From NCBI RefSeq assembly GCF_030269645.1, contig NZ_BSTR01000001.1:53740-117739 (forward strand): a stretch of DNA of 64,000 nucleotides, given 5' to 3'. Below, in pieces: positions 1 through 8,122 of the stretch (the stretch's first letter is position 1; each line of letters opens with the position of its first letter). Source of the stretch: Actinokineospora sp. NBRC 105648 (GTDB lineage Bacteria; Actinomycetota; Actinomycetes; Mycobacteriales; Pseudonocardiaceae). A program made the translations under genes and the position numbers. The notes beneath the pieces are model-generated. The model was not told where the DNA came from, did no database searches, and worked only from the letters and a program-made list of their open reading frames with translations.

Positions 1-133
1 CCGCTGCCCGCTGCCCGCTGCCCGCTGCCCGCTGCCCGCTGCCCGCTGCCCGCTGCCCGCTGCCCGCTGCCCGCTGCCCGCTGCCCGCTGCCCGCTGCCC
101 GCTGCCCGCTGCCCGCTGCCCGCTGCCCGCTGC
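1..133. repeat. 7-bp tandem repeat (CCGCTGC)n, at least 19 copies
   Basis: Nineteen head-to-tail perfect copies of CCGCTGC, continuing off the left edge, so the true length is unknown. The unit is not a multiple of three, so it would cycle through all frames and is unlikely to be coding. Such arrays are prone to copy-number change by replication slippage. The array is followed by about 90 bases in which I see nothing else. Confidence 0.95.
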
Positions 134-222
134 CGTGATCACTCGGGTGCGGGTGGTGTCCTCATCCCTCTACAGTGGACAGCGGCGGCGGGCGAACAGG
201 GAATTGCGGAAAGCAGGTTTCG

Positions 223-1056
223 TCAGCGGCGCAGGAGGCCGTTGAGTTCCACCCAGGTCATGGATTCCGTTACCGTGTCGTAGGTTCCGGCGGTCAGCAG
301 TTCCTCGGTGGCCCGTCGGGTCAGGGCGTAAGCCGCCTGTGCGATGGCCGCGCCCAGGCTGGCCCTGGCCACGCCCGCTGTGCGCAGTTGGCCGATCGAG
401 GGGGCGCCGGGGTGGATCATGATGTTGAGTGGGGCCGGGATTTCCTTGGCCAGTCGGCTGATCACCTCCAAATCGACCAAACCGGGCACGAAGATGCCGG
501 AGGCGCCGGCTGCCAGGTAGGCGTTGGCCCGGTCCACTGTCGCCCTGAACCGGTCCGCCTCGTCGCCGACGCCGCGCAGGTAGGTGTCGGTGCGGGCGTT
601 GAGGTAGAGGGCGATGCCTGCCTCGTCGGCCGCGGCGCGGGCGGCGGTGTAGCGCTCGGCCTGTTCGGCGATCGGGCGCAGTGGTCCGGTGGCGTTGGCG
701 TGGGAGTCTTCGATGTTCACCCCGACCGCGCCCGCGGCCAGCACCGCGCGGATGGTCTCGGCCACGTCCGCCGCGGTGGTGCCGAAGCCGGACTCGATGT
801 CGGCGGTGACCGGCACGTCCACGGCGGACACGACGCGGGCGATCAGGTCTACGGCGTGGTCGCGGGAGAGGGCGTCGCCGTCGGGGGCGCCCAAGCTCCA
901 GGCGACGCCCGCGCTGGTGGTCGCCACGGCGCGCACCCCGGCGGCGACCGAGACCGCCGCGCTCGCCGCGTCCCAGGCGTTGGCCAGCGCCAACACCTCC
1001 GGGCCCGCGTGCAGGGCGTGGAACTCGTGGGCGCGGTCCTGTTGGGAAGTCGTCAT
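223..1056 (-). CDS. Isocitrate lyase/PEP mutase family enzyme
   Basis: A 277-aa single-domain protein of the PEP mutase/isocitrate lyase superfamily, a TIM barrel that makes or breaks C-C or P-C bonds of oxaloacetate-like substrates using Mg2+. Visible family marks are the N-terminal NAWDAASA segment, VTADIESGFG (metal-binding Asp/Glu), VNIEDS, and NARTDTYL. The length matches the short PEPM-like branch and not classical isocitrate lyase (over 400 aa). The ATG at 1056 is preferred over an in-frame TTG at 1068. The gene is divergent from the DNA repair gene at 1179. The actual substrate cannot be told from the sequence; carboxyvinyl-carboxyphosphonate mutase-like and 2-methylisocitrate lyase-like members look alike at this level. 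Confidence 0.85.
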   Translation of the reverse strand: MTTSQQDRAHEFHALHAGPEVLALANAWDAASAAVSVAAGVRAVATTSAGVAWSLGAPDGDALSRDHAVDLIARVVSAVDVPVTADIESGFGTTAADVAETIRAVLAAGAVGVNIEDSHANATGPLRPIAEQAERYTAARAAADEAGIALYLNARTDTYLRGVGDEADRFRATVDRANAYLAAGASGIFVPGLVDLEVISRLAKEIPAPLNIMIHPGAPSIGQLRTAGVARASLGAAIAQAAYALTRRATEELLTAGTYDTVTESMTWVELNGLLRR

Positions 1057-1178
1057 GCGATCAGTCAAGCAGGACCCACCGACAGGAACGCGCGGAAAAC
1101 CGCCGGCGATGCTTTCTGGACAGTAAAGTCGTTTTACCGCTAGTGGACACTGTACGGCCGACCTTCATCCTGTCCCGT

Positions 1179-2648
1179 GTGCATGAGGATTTCGACCGCT
1201 GCGTGCGCGCGGTGCGGTCCAAGGACGCGCGCTTCGACGGCTGGTTCTTCACCGCGGTACGGACTACCCGCATCTACTGCAGGCCGAGCTGTCCGGGGAT
1301 GCCGCCGAAGGCCGAGAACATGACCTTCTTCCCCAGCGCGGCCGCGGCCCAGCAGGCGGGCTTCCGGGCCTGCAAGCGCTGCCGCCCGGACGCCAGTCCC
1401 GGTTCGCCGCAGTGGAACGAGCGCGCCGACCTGGCCGCCCGCGCCATGCGGCTGATCGCCGACGGCGTGGTCGACCGGGCGGGCGTGCCCGGGCTGGCCG
1501 CGCGCCTGGGCTACAGCGTGCGGCAGGTTGAGCGCCAGCTGCTGGCCGAGTTCGGCGCGGGCCCGCTCGCGCTGGCCCGGGCCCAGCGCGCGCAGACCGC
1601 GCGACTGCTGATCGAGACCACGGCCCTGCCGATGAGCGAGGTGGCGGCGGCGGCGGGCTTCGGCAGCATCCGAACCTTCAACGACACGGTGCGCGAGGTT
1701 TTCGCGCTGCCCCCAACGGAATTGCGGCTACGCGCGGGTAGGCAGGTGTCCAGCCCGGGCGTGATCTCCCTGCGGCTGCCCTTCCGCGAGCCGCTGTGCC
1801 CGGACAACCTGTTCGGCTACCTCGCCGCGACCGCGATCCCCGGCGTCGAGGAGTGGCGCGACGGCGCCTACCGGCGGACGTTGCGGCTCCCGCACGGCAC
1901 CGGCATCGCGACCCTGCGACCGACCGCCGACCACATAGCCTGCCAGCTGGCGCTCACCGACCTGCGCGACCTGGCCAGGGCGATCAGCCGCTGCAGGCGC
2001 TTGCTCGACCTCGACGCCGACCCGGTCGCGGTGGACGACCTGCTCGCGGCCGACCCAGTTCTGCACCCGTACGTCCGCCGCGCGCCCGGCCGCCGCGTCC
2101 CCCGGACCGTCGACGGCGGTGAGCTGGCGGTGCGCGCGGTGCTGAGTCAACAGGTGACCACCGCCGTGTCGCGAGCCCACGCGACCCGGTTGGTGGCTGA
2201 TCACGGCGATCCCGCGCACGACCCGTCCGGCGGCCTGACGCACCTGTTCCCCACCCCCGAGTCACTGGCCGAACTGGATCCCGACCGGTTGGCACTTCCC
2301 CGGGCCCGACGGGACACGGTCGCCGCCCTGGTGCACGCGCTGGCCTCGGGGTCCATCGACCTCGGAGTCGGCGCCGACCGCGACCGGGCCCGCGCCCGAC
2401 TGGCGGTGCTGCCGGGATTCGGCCCGTGGACGGTGGAGACGATCGCGATGCGCGCGCTGGGCGACCCGGACGCGTTCCTACCGGGCGACCTGGCGGTCCG
2501 GACGGCCGCGCGATCGCTCGGGCTGCCGTTCACGCCCACTGCGTTGACGGCCCATGCCTCGGCTTGGCGGCCGTGGCGGGCGTACGCGGTGCAGCACCTG
2601 TGGGCGATCGCCGATCCGGCCGCTGTGGGTGGTTCCGAGCTCTCCTGA
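1179..2648 (+). CDS. Ada/AlkA-type DNA-3-methyladenine glycosylase with regulatory N-terminus
   Basis: A 489-aa three-part DNA alkylation repair protein. Residues 1-75 are the Ada zinc domain with Cys34, Cys38, Cys65 and Cys68 (YCRPSC and ACKRC); in E. coli Ada the first Cys accepts methyl groups from phosphotriesters and turns the protein into an activator. Residues about 85-180 are an AraC-type helix-turn-helix. The C-terminal half (about 200-480) is an AlkA glycosylase with the helix-hairpin-helix LPGFGPWT and the catalytic Asp in FLPGDLAVRTA. It probably excises alkylated bases and regulates its own or other repair genes. The GTG at 1179 is chosen because the family begins close to the HEDFDRC segment; an in-frame GTG at 1143 would add 12 residues. 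No good ribosome binding site supports either start. Confidence 0.92.
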   Translation: MHEDFDRCVRAVRSKDARFDGWFFTAVRTTRIYCRPSCPGMPPKAENMTFFPSAAAAQQAGFRACKRCRPDASPGSPQWNERADLAARAMRLIADGVVDRAGVPGLAARLGYSVRQVERQLLAEFGAGPLALARAQRAQTARLLIETTALPMSEVAAAAGFGSIRTFNDTVREVFALPPTELRLRAGRQVSSPGVISLRLPFREPLCPDNLFGYLAATAIPGVEEWRDGAYRRTLRLPHGTGIATLRPTADHIACQLALTDLRDLARAISRCRRLLDLDADPVAVDDLLAADPVLHPYVRRAPGRRVPRTVDGGELAVRAVLSQQVTTAVSRAHATRLVADHGDPAHDPSGGLTHLFPTPESLAELDPDRLALPRARRDTVAALVHALASGSIDLGVGADRDRARARLAVLPGFGPWTVETIAMRALGDPDAFLPGDLAVRTAARSLGLPFTPTALTAHASAWRPWRAYAVQHLWAIADPAAVGGSELS

Positions 2649-2707
2649 GCTTTCGCCGTCTCCTGAGCGTTCGCCGCCGAACTCTCGTGAGCGTTCGCCG
2701 CCGTGAG
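2641..2707. repeat. Three imperfect direct repeats downstream of the repair gene
   Basis: Units beginning at 2641, 2659 and 2683 share TCTCSTGAGCKTTCGCCG, with 18-25 bp periodicity. The first overlaps the stop codon of the repair gene and the last ends just before the IS5-family element. Function unknown; they could be leftover intergenic repeats that served as an insertion landing site. Confidence 0.7.
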
Positions 2708-2718
2708 TACCCCAGTTA

Positions 2719-3584
2719 AGACCTGGTCTCATGTGGTGAGTTTCTTGAAGCAGGTGAGGGCGGCGGCGAGGGTGAGGAAGCCGAGGTAGTTGCGTCCATG
2801 GCGTTCCCATCGGGTGCCGATGCGGCGGTAGTGGTTGACCAGCCAGGACAAGGTGCGTTCGACGACCCAGCGGTGACGGCCCAGCCGGGTGGAGGTGTCG
2901 ACACCCTTGCGGCTGATCCGGACCATGATGCCCCGGTCGATCAGCCATTTCCGGAGTTCGCGCACGTCGTAAGCCTTGTCGGCGTGAAGCTTGTCCGGGC
3001 GGAACCGCCGTCCCCTCCTCGGTGTGCGCACCCGCGGGACCGCGTGGACCAGGGTGGGCAGGGCGAGGTGGTCGTTGACGTTGGCCGCCGAGACCCCGAC
3101 CACCAAGGGCAGACCCGCTCGGTCGACCAGGACGTGGATCTTCGACCCGTTCTTGCCCCTGTCCACCGGGCTCGGACCGGTTACCGAGCCCCCTTTTTCG
3201 CCCGGGTCGCGGCGGCGTCCACCACGACCCGCGACCAGTCGATCAGGTCACCGCCGCCGAGTCTGTCCAGGATCGCGTGGTGTATCCGGGTCCACAACCC
3301 CGCCTTGGTCCAGGCGGTGAACCTGCGGTGCGCCGTCGGGACACTGACCCCGAACTGCTCGGGCAACTCCCGCCACCCACACCCACTGGTCAACACGTAC
3401 ACGATCGCGGTGAACACCGCCCGATCATCCAACGGAGCCGTCCCACCACCCTGCGGCCGGGCCACGAACCCCGGGACCAACGGCTCCACCACGTCCCACA
3501 ACGCATCCGGCACCAACCGCAACGACAACCTGTCCACGAGAACCGATCATCCCAAACCAAGATCAACCACATGAGACCGGGTCT
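2719..3584 (-). mobile_element. IS5-family insertion sequence, about 866 bp
   Basis: The element is bounded by 19-bp terminal inverted repeats at 2719-2737 and 3566-3584 that match at 18 of 19 positions (AGACCYGGTCTCATGTGGT outward). Length, ends and a transposase split in two frames are typical of the IS427-like group of the IS5 family. I cannot define a convincing target duplication; TTA precedes the left end and AAG follows the right end. Both ends are intact and the transposase triad is present, so it may still be mobile. Confidence 0.9.
2729..3537 (-). CDS. IS5-family transposase, made by -1 ribosomal frameshift
   Basis: Two overlapping reading frames encode one DDE transposase. The upstream frame (3537-3181) has the N-terminal DUF4096-like domain and the first catalytic Asp (VVVDAAATRA). 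The downstream frame, open well before its first start codon at 3166, carries the second Asp (HADKAYD) and the Glu (RHRWVVERTLSWL). On the minus strand an A5G5 run (about 3191-3200) just before the first stop is a classic slippery site; slipping back one base reads KGGSVTGPSPVDRGKNGSK, the expected family sequence across the junction. Both halves are therefore likely functional through programmed frameshifting, as in related IS427 elements. Confidence 0.9.
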
Positions 3585-3594
3585 AAGAACGGGG

Positions 3595-3733
3595 GCTCGA
3601 TCTGGTGAACTCATTTCGTGCGGGGCCCCTAGAGCACCGCGGTGGGGAAAAAGCGTGGGGTGAAGGGCATCCCCACACACGGCAAGTTTAGCGGTACTCC
3701 TCCCCCACACGAAATGAGTTCACCAGATCGAGC
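3595..3733. repeat. Long palindromic element, copy 1
   Basis: A 139-bp near-palindrome with perfect 26-bp terminal arms (3595-3620 and 3708-3733, starting GCTCGATCTGGTGAACTC). Complementarity continues inward (GGGGCCCCTAGAGC against GGTACTCCTCCCC) to a small inner hairpin. It carries no gene; frames running through it are fortuitous. It is in opposite orientation to copy 2. It begins 11 bp after the IS5-family element and lies between genes that converge (repair gene on +, nucleotide-sugar dehydrogenase on -). Confidence 0.9.
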
Positions 3734-3883
3734 ACACGTAGCGGGACGCACGTTCCAGCGGGCTCGGCTGGAGGTACAGAGGCAGCGCCCCAAAGGTTCG
3801 AAGCTCTTCAATCTCTTCGAGCTTTCCAAGCTTTCATTGCTCTTAATCCCGGCCCGGCTGGTACCGGCGGCCCCGCTACGGAT

Positions 3884-4023
3884 GCTCGATCTAGTGGACT
3901 CGCTTCGTGTGGGGGAGGAGTACCGCTAAACTTGCCGGTGGTGGGGAATGCCCTTCACCCGCCCTTTTTTCACCACCGCGGTGCTCTAGGGGCCCCGCGC
4001 GAAGTGAGTTCACTAGATCGAGC
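3884..4023. repeat. Long palindromic element, copy 2 (inverted relative to copy 1)
   Basis: A 140-bp relative of copy 1 in reverse orientation; terminal arms GCTCGATCTAGTGGACTC... pair at 23 of 26 positions. The interior CTCTAGGGGCCCCG is shared with the other copies. Copies 1 and 2 enclose 150 bp of non-coding sequence. A solitary partial arm (GCGAGTTCACTAGATC) lies just beyond at about 4062-4077, suggesting an older, eroded copy. Confidence 0.88.
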
Positions 4024-4099
4024 CCCCGCTCTTACCTGGGCAACGAACACGGCAACCCTCAAGCGAGTTCACTAGATCTGGCCCACGCGAGCCCGGGGT

Positions 4100-5338
4100 T
4101 CACAGCCGTTCCACCCGATCCCCCTCCACTTTCCCCCGCGCGTCCAGCACCACCCGCTGGCCCAGCGCCCCCAAGTCATAGCACCGGTGCGCCTGCAACA
4201 GCACCACCAGATCCACCGGGTGGTCCACATCGGACACCGAGCGGACCGGCGCGTCGTCCACCGAGAACGCGGGCGCGTGCGGGTCGCAGTAGAGCACCTC
4301 CACCCCCATCGCCCGCAGCTGCCGCACGACGCCGACGGCCGGTGACTGCCGCAGGTCCCCGACGTCGGCCTTGTACGTCACCCCCAGCAGCAGCACCCGG
4401 GCCCCGTAGACCCGTCCGCCGTCGCGGGCCAGGATGTCCCTCGCGCGGCGCACCACGTACCCGGGCATGCCCGCGTTGACCTCCTGGGCCGTGGTGACCA
4501 TCGAGCACGGCAGCCCCTCGGCCCGGGCGCGGTTGGCCAGGTAGCGCGGATCGACCGGGATGCAGTGCCCGCCGACGCCGGGGCCGGGGGAGAACGGCTG
4601 GAAGCCGAACGGCTTGGTGGCCGAGCAGCGGAGCACGTCCCAGACATCGATCCCGAGCCGGTCGCAGAAGACCGCCAGCTCGTTGACCAGGGCGATGTTG
4701 ACCAGTCGGTAGCTGTTCTCCAGCAGCTTCGCCGTCTCGGCCTCGCGCAGGCCCGCCGCGACCACCACCGAGTCGACGAGCTCCTCGTAGAAGGCCTCGC
4801 ACCGCTTGGCGCACACCGGGGTCAGGCCGCTGACGACCTTGGGGGTGTTCTCCAGGACGTACTCGCCGTTGCCCGGGTCGATCCGCTCCGGGGAGTAGGC
4901 CAGGTTGAAGTCGACGCCCGCCACCAGCCCGGTGGACTCCAGGATCGGCAGCAGCACCTCCTCGGTGGTGCCGGGGTAGCTCGTCGACTCCAGCACCACC
5001 AGCGTGCCGGGTCGCAGGTGGGCGGCGACCGAGTGGCCCGCCGCCATCACCGCGCGCAGGTCCGGCTCGCCGTCGACCAGGCCGGTGGGCACGCAGATCA
5101 CCACGGTGTCGGCGAGCGACACCGGCGAGAACGTGGTGGTGGTCCGGAAACCGTTGTCCAGCATGGCGTGGATCTCCGCGTCCGCGGCGTCCTGCACGTG
5201 TGAGCGGCCCGAGCGCAGGCCCGACACCACGTCGGGGTCGGTGTCCACGCCGACCACCGCGAGCCCGGCGGCGCAGGCGCGCCTGGCCAGTGGGAGCCCG
5301 ACGTAACCCAGCCCGACTACCACGAGGTCCACAGACAA
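4100..5338 (-). CDS. Nucleotide-sugar dehydrogenase (UDP-GlcNAc/UDP-ManNAc 6-dehydrogenase type)
   Basis: A 412-aa member of the UDP-glucose/GDP-mannose dehydrogenase family, which oxidises the C6 hydroxyl of a nucleotide sugar to a carboxylate in two NAD-dependent steps. The N-terminal Rossmann motif is GLGYVGLPLA; the catalytic Cys lies in PGVGGHCIPVDP near residue 256, a form typical of the WbpA/WecC branch that acts on amino sugars; the C-terminal domain has GVTYKADVGDLRQSP. Start: TTG at 5338 with AAAGGA six bases upstream; GTG at 5332 is the alternative. It follows the secreted-protein gene by 30 bp in the same direction, so the two may be co-transcribed. It probably supplies a uronic-acid sugar for cell-surface polysaccharide. 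Substrate is inferred from motif style only. Confidence 0.9.
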   Translation of the reverse strand: MSVDLVVVGLGYVGLPLARRACAAGLAVVGVDTDPDVVSGLRSGRSHVQDAADAEIHAMLDNGFRTTTTFSPVSLADTVVICVPTGLVDGEPDLRAVMAAGHSVAAHLRPGTLVVLESTSYPGTTEEVLLPILESTGLVAGVDFNLAYSPERIDPGNGEYVLENTPKVVSGLTPVCAKRCEAFYEELVDSVVVAAGLREAETAKLLENSYRLVNIALVNELAVFCDRLGIDVWDVLRCSATKPFGFQPFSPGPGVGGHCIPVDPRYLANRARAEGLPCSMVTTAQEVNAGMPGYVVRRARDILARDGGRVYGARVLLLGVTYKADVGDLRQSPAVGVVRQLRAMGVEVLYCDPHAPAFSVDDAPVRSVSDVDHPVDLVVLLQAHRCYDLGALGQRVVLDARGKVEGDRVERL

Positions 5339-5368
5339 GATTCGTCCTTTCCGCGCCGATGAGGGGTC

Positions 5369-5707
5369 TCAGCCGACCCGGAAGCCGCCCGCGGGGGAGA
5401 GCGGGTGCCCGCCGTACCCGGGCCGGACGTCGCCGATGAAGGGCACCGGGAAGATGCACAGCGGGTCGAAGTACAGCGTCAGCCTGCGGTCGGTCAGGTT
5501 GAGCACCAGGTGCGAGAGCGCGGGCAGATCGTTGCAGCCGCCGTGCGGGTCCTGGATGAACTTGAGCGGGTCGCCCTCCAGGGTGAAGACGATCACCGTG
5601 CCGCGCGCCGCCGGTGGTTGCCCGGCCAGTGCCGCGGCGGGCGCGGCGAGCGCGCCGGTGAGCGCGGCGGCGGCGAAGGTGGCGACGATCGAGCGTGCGA
5701 ACCGCAT
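5369..5707 (-). CDS. Small secreted protein of unknown function
   Basis: A 112-aa protein with a clear Sec-type signal peptide: positively charged start, hydrophobic alanine-rich core to about residue 28, and AAAALAGQ-like cleavage region. The mature part (about 80 aa) has two Cys (in GGCNDLP and DPLCIFP) that could form one disulfide and a Gly/Pro-rich C-terminus. The spacing faintly recalls small secreted beta/gamma-crystallin-like or peptidase-inhibitor I36-like proteins, but I do not recognise it with confidence. The ATG is preceded by GGGAGGG at good spacing. It lies directly upstream of the nucleotide-sugar dehydrogenase on the same strand. Confidence 0.75.
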   Translation of the reverse strand: MRFARSIVATFAAAALTGALAAPAAALAGQPPAARGTVIVFTLEGDPLKFIQDPHGGCNDLPALSHLVLNLTDRRLTLYFDPLCIFPVPFIGDVRPGYGGHPLSPAGGFRVG

Positions 5708-6129
5708 TGGGGCCCTCCCTGGAATCGGATCTCGCGTCCCATGCTGGTCATTTCCCAGCAGGGCCGCAGTCGCCGATTCGGGTACGTATTTTCACCCTAT
5801 CGGTTGGCGGCGGGTGATGTCCGGCCGTCCGCGTCGAGGGGCGCGCCGCCCATGGCCCCGGCTCCGCGCCGAGTTGGATCATCGGCTCAGTCGGGCCTGA
5901 ATAGCCAGGCCAAATGGTGAATCACGAAAGCGGTGAAAAGATCTTACCCAGGTTTTCGGCGGTTACCCAGGGCTCGATAGGCGGAATCGTCGATCACCCG
6001 AAAAGGGATCGTCCAGATCGCGCCCAGGACGGGCCGCGTTGCTAGTGTCGGGGTTCGTCGGGTACCGAATGAGCGGCGGAATCGTCGGGTGCCCGCGCGG
6101 AATACCGTCAAACGCGAAGGAGCATGGTC
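5708..6129. other. Divergent intergenic region
   Basis: About 420 bp between the divergently transcribed secreted-protein and EF-hand genes. It must hold promoters for both, but I cannot assign -35/-10 boxes with confidence. The only clear signals are the ribosome binding sites at each end. No RNA gene or repeat seen. Confidence 0.5.
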
Positions 6130-6666
6130 GTGACCGCAAGCGTCCAGGACAGCCGGCTGAAGCGTCGTTTCGAACTCTGGGACAGCAACGGGGACGGGGC
6201 GATCGACAAGTCGGACTACGAGTCCGAGGCGCGTCGAATCCTCCAGGGCTTCGGCGAGCAGGAGAACTCGCCCAAGGGGCGGGCTCTCGTTTCCGCGTAC
6301 AACGGCCTGTGGGAGAAGCTCGCAGGCAAGGCGGGTGTGGGGCCGCAGGGCAAGGTGTCCCTCCAGGACTACCTGCGGGTGTCGGAGGAGGAGCTGGTCC
6401 AGGGCGGCGACGCCGGGTTCGACCGCAACCTGCGGCCGACCATCGAGGCCATCGTCGACATCGCCGACACCGATGGCGACGGCGAGGTCAACCCCTCGGA
6501 GTTCAAGCGCTGGCTGCGCGCCGCCGGTGTCGACGAGCGCCAGGCGGACAGCGCCTTCCGCCAGCTCGACGGCAACGGCAGCGGCACGCTCTCGGTCGAG
6601 GAGCTGGTCGAGGCCGTGCGCGACTTCCACCAGGGCAAGCACGACATCTCGCTGCTGGGCCGCTGA
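6130..6666 (+). CDS. EF-hand calcium-binding protein (calerythrin-like)
   Basis: A 178-aa protein resembling the four-EF-hand calerythrin/sarcoplasmic calcium-binding family known from actinomycetes. Canonical 12-residue loops occur at about residue 18 (DSNGDGAIDKSD), 113 (DTDGDGEVNPSE) and 147 (DGNGSGTLSVEE); a degenerate second site lies near residues 65-80. No signal peptide or membrane segment, so it should act in the cytoplasm as a Ca2+ buffer or sensor. The start is set at GTG 6130, 7 nt after AAGGAG (6117-6122); the upstream in-frame ATG at 6124 is only 1 nt from that site. It is followed by a strong terminator and converges with the flavin monooxygenase gene. Confidence 0.93.
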   Translation: MTASVQDSRLKRRFELWDSNGDGAIDKSDYESEARRILQGFGEQENSPKGRALVSAYNGLWEKLAGKAGVGPQGKVSLQDYLRVSEEELVQGGDAGFDRNLRPTIEAIVDIADTDGDGEVNPSEFKRWLRAAGVDERQADSAFRQLDGNGSGTLSVEELVEAVRDFHQGKHDISLLGR

Positions 6667-6685
6667 CCCCGGCTGCTCGGACACC

Positions 6686-6725
6686 ACCGCCCCGGAGGCT
6701 GATGCCTCCGGGGCGGTTCCTTTCC
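6686..6725 (+). terminator. Rho-independent terminator after the EF-hand gene
   Basis: A perfect 14-bp stem (6686-6699 with 6704-6717, ACCGCCCCGGAGGC) around a TGAT tetraloop, followed by a T-rich stretch TCCTTTCC. It is 19 bp past the stop codon and lies between convergent genes, so it may also stop transcription from the other side. Confidence 0.92.
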
Positions 6726-6802
6726 GTGCACCCGCCCGCGGACCACGGCCGGTTACCAGAGGGTGGGACGCGGTGTCCCGCCCAGTGGTAACCGCCGTGC
6801 GT

Positions 6803-8122
6803 TCACGCGGGCGGGTCGCCTCCGTGGTTCGCGGCGAACCTGGTCCGAGCCGCCGCGACGACCACGCGGCCGAGCACCGCGGGGCGCAGCAGCTCCACGG
6901 GCCGGGCGCGCATCGCCAGGACGTCGGCGAACCGGCGGGCCACCACCGGGTCGGACATCGCCGCCGCGTCGATGGCGCCTGCCAGCGCCTGGCGGAAGCG
7001 GTCGCCGCGCGGGCGCTCGCCGGTGACGTGGGGTAGCCGGAAGTCGTTGAGCACCGTCTGCCACGCCACGTCCACCAGCAACGAGAGCCGGTGCAGGTAG
7101 TCGCCCACCGCCGTACCCGCCCCCAGCCAGCCGCCGAGCGCGGAGGCGTGCAGCGCCGCCGAGGAGATGCCCTGACCGTAGATCGGGTTGAACGAGGCCA
7201 CCGCGTCACCGACCGGGACCACCCCGTCCGGGAAGCGCTCCGCCGCGTGGAAGTCCCGGCGGACGCTGTGCGGGAACCGGTGCGTCGCGACCGGCGCCAC
7301 CGCCTCGGAACCGCCCACCAGCTCGGCGAAACCGGGAGCGGGCTCGGCCAGGCAGCGCGCGGCGAACGCCCGGGGATCGCGGGTCGGCCGGTCCGCGCCG
7401 TACCCGGACACCACGCACACCCACCGGTCCGGCCCCACCGGCGCGACGCAGCTCATCCCGGCCCGGGCCCAGGCCGCGGACCGTGTCGAGTGGACGATCA
7501 ACATCCCGTCCAGCCGCGCGCCGGGCCGCCGCCGGAACAGCGTCGTCGCGTACCCCAGGTCCAGCCCGATCCGCCGCTTCGGTGCGGCCGGGTAGCCCAG
7601 GTCGGCCAGCCAGCTGGACAACCGCGCGGCCCGACCGGTCGCGTCCACCACCAGGTCGGCCCGCCGCACCCCGGACTCCAGGCGCGCCCCGGTCACCCGG
7701 TCGCCGGTCAGCTCCAGCCCGACTACCCGGTCGCGCACCAGGCGCACCCGCGGCAGGGCCAGCACCGCCGATCGGATGTGCCACTCCAGCAGCGGGCGGT
7801 CGACGGGCAGCAGGCTGTCGCCGCCGACCGGTGGGCGCATCCGGCCGTCGACGTACATGCGGGCATCGGTGTGCGGGTCGCGCAGGACCGCCCCGTCGGC
7901 GGCCAGGTCGTCGAGGATCCCGGGGAACCAGTGCGCCAGCAGGTGCTGCCCCAACCCCAGCAGGATGTGCAACTGCGCGTCCTGGGGGACGGCCGCGCGG
8001 TGTTCGGGCCCCTCGGGCAGGTCGCCCGGCTCGACGACCAGCACCTCGTCGGCCAGGTCGTGCAGGACGCGGGCGGCGAGCAGCCCGGCGACGCTGCCGC
8101 CCGCGACGACCGCACGCCTCAC
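6803..8122 (-). CDS. FAD-dependent monooxygenase/epoxidase-like enzyme
   Basis: A 439-aa flavoprotein. The N-terminal dinucleotide-binding motif is VVAGGSVAGLLAARVL; a second FAD contact is GDAVASFNPIYGQGIS near residue 320, a form shared with flavin epoxidases and hydroxylases of polyketide and polyether pathways and with geranylgeranyl-reductase-like oxidoreductases. It has no transmembrane anchor and lacks the WxWxIP motif of tryptophan halogenases, so hydroxylation or epoxidation is more likely than halogenation. The GTG start at 8122 overlaps the stop of the upstream gene by 4 bp (GTGA), making it the last gene of a seven-gene operon. A longer reading frame upstream is only the antisense/other-frame continuation and is not used. 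Confidence 0.85.
   Translation of the reverse strand: MRRAVVAGGSVAGLLAARVLHDLADEVLVVEPGDLPEGPEHRAAVPQDAQLHILLGLGQHLLAHWFPGILDDLAADGAVLRDPHTDARMYVDGRMRPPVGGDSLLPVDRPLLEWHIRSAVLALPRVRLVRDRVVGLELTGDRVTGARLESGVRRADLVVDATGRAARLSSWLADLGYPAAPKRRIGLDLGYATTLFRRRPGARLDGMLIVHSTRSAAWARAGMSCVAPVGPDRWVCVVSGYGADRPTRDPRAFAARCLAEPAPGFAELVGGSEAVAPVATHRFPHSVRRDFHAAERFPDGVVPVGDAVASFNPIYGQGISSAALHASALGGWLGAGTAVGDYLHRLSLLVDVAWQTVLNDFRLPHVTGERPRGDRFRQALAGAIDAAAMSDPVVARRFADVLAMRARPVELLRPAVLGRVVVAAARTRFAANHGGDPPA

Noticed and set aside
1-133. CRISPR array
   Set aside because: The repeats are contiguous 7-bp units with no spacers, and no cas gene is present.
3642-3929. Short reading frames running through the palindromic elements (also 21340-21708, 28519-28796, 43816-44025)
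   Set aside because: They follow the palindrome sequence in whichever frame happens to be open, differ between copies, and have no family resemblance; the elements are non-coding.
5369-5707. Subtilisin-inhibitor (SSI) family assignment for the secreted protein
   Set aside because: It has only two Cys and lacks the SSI spacing and reactive-site segment; left as unknown.
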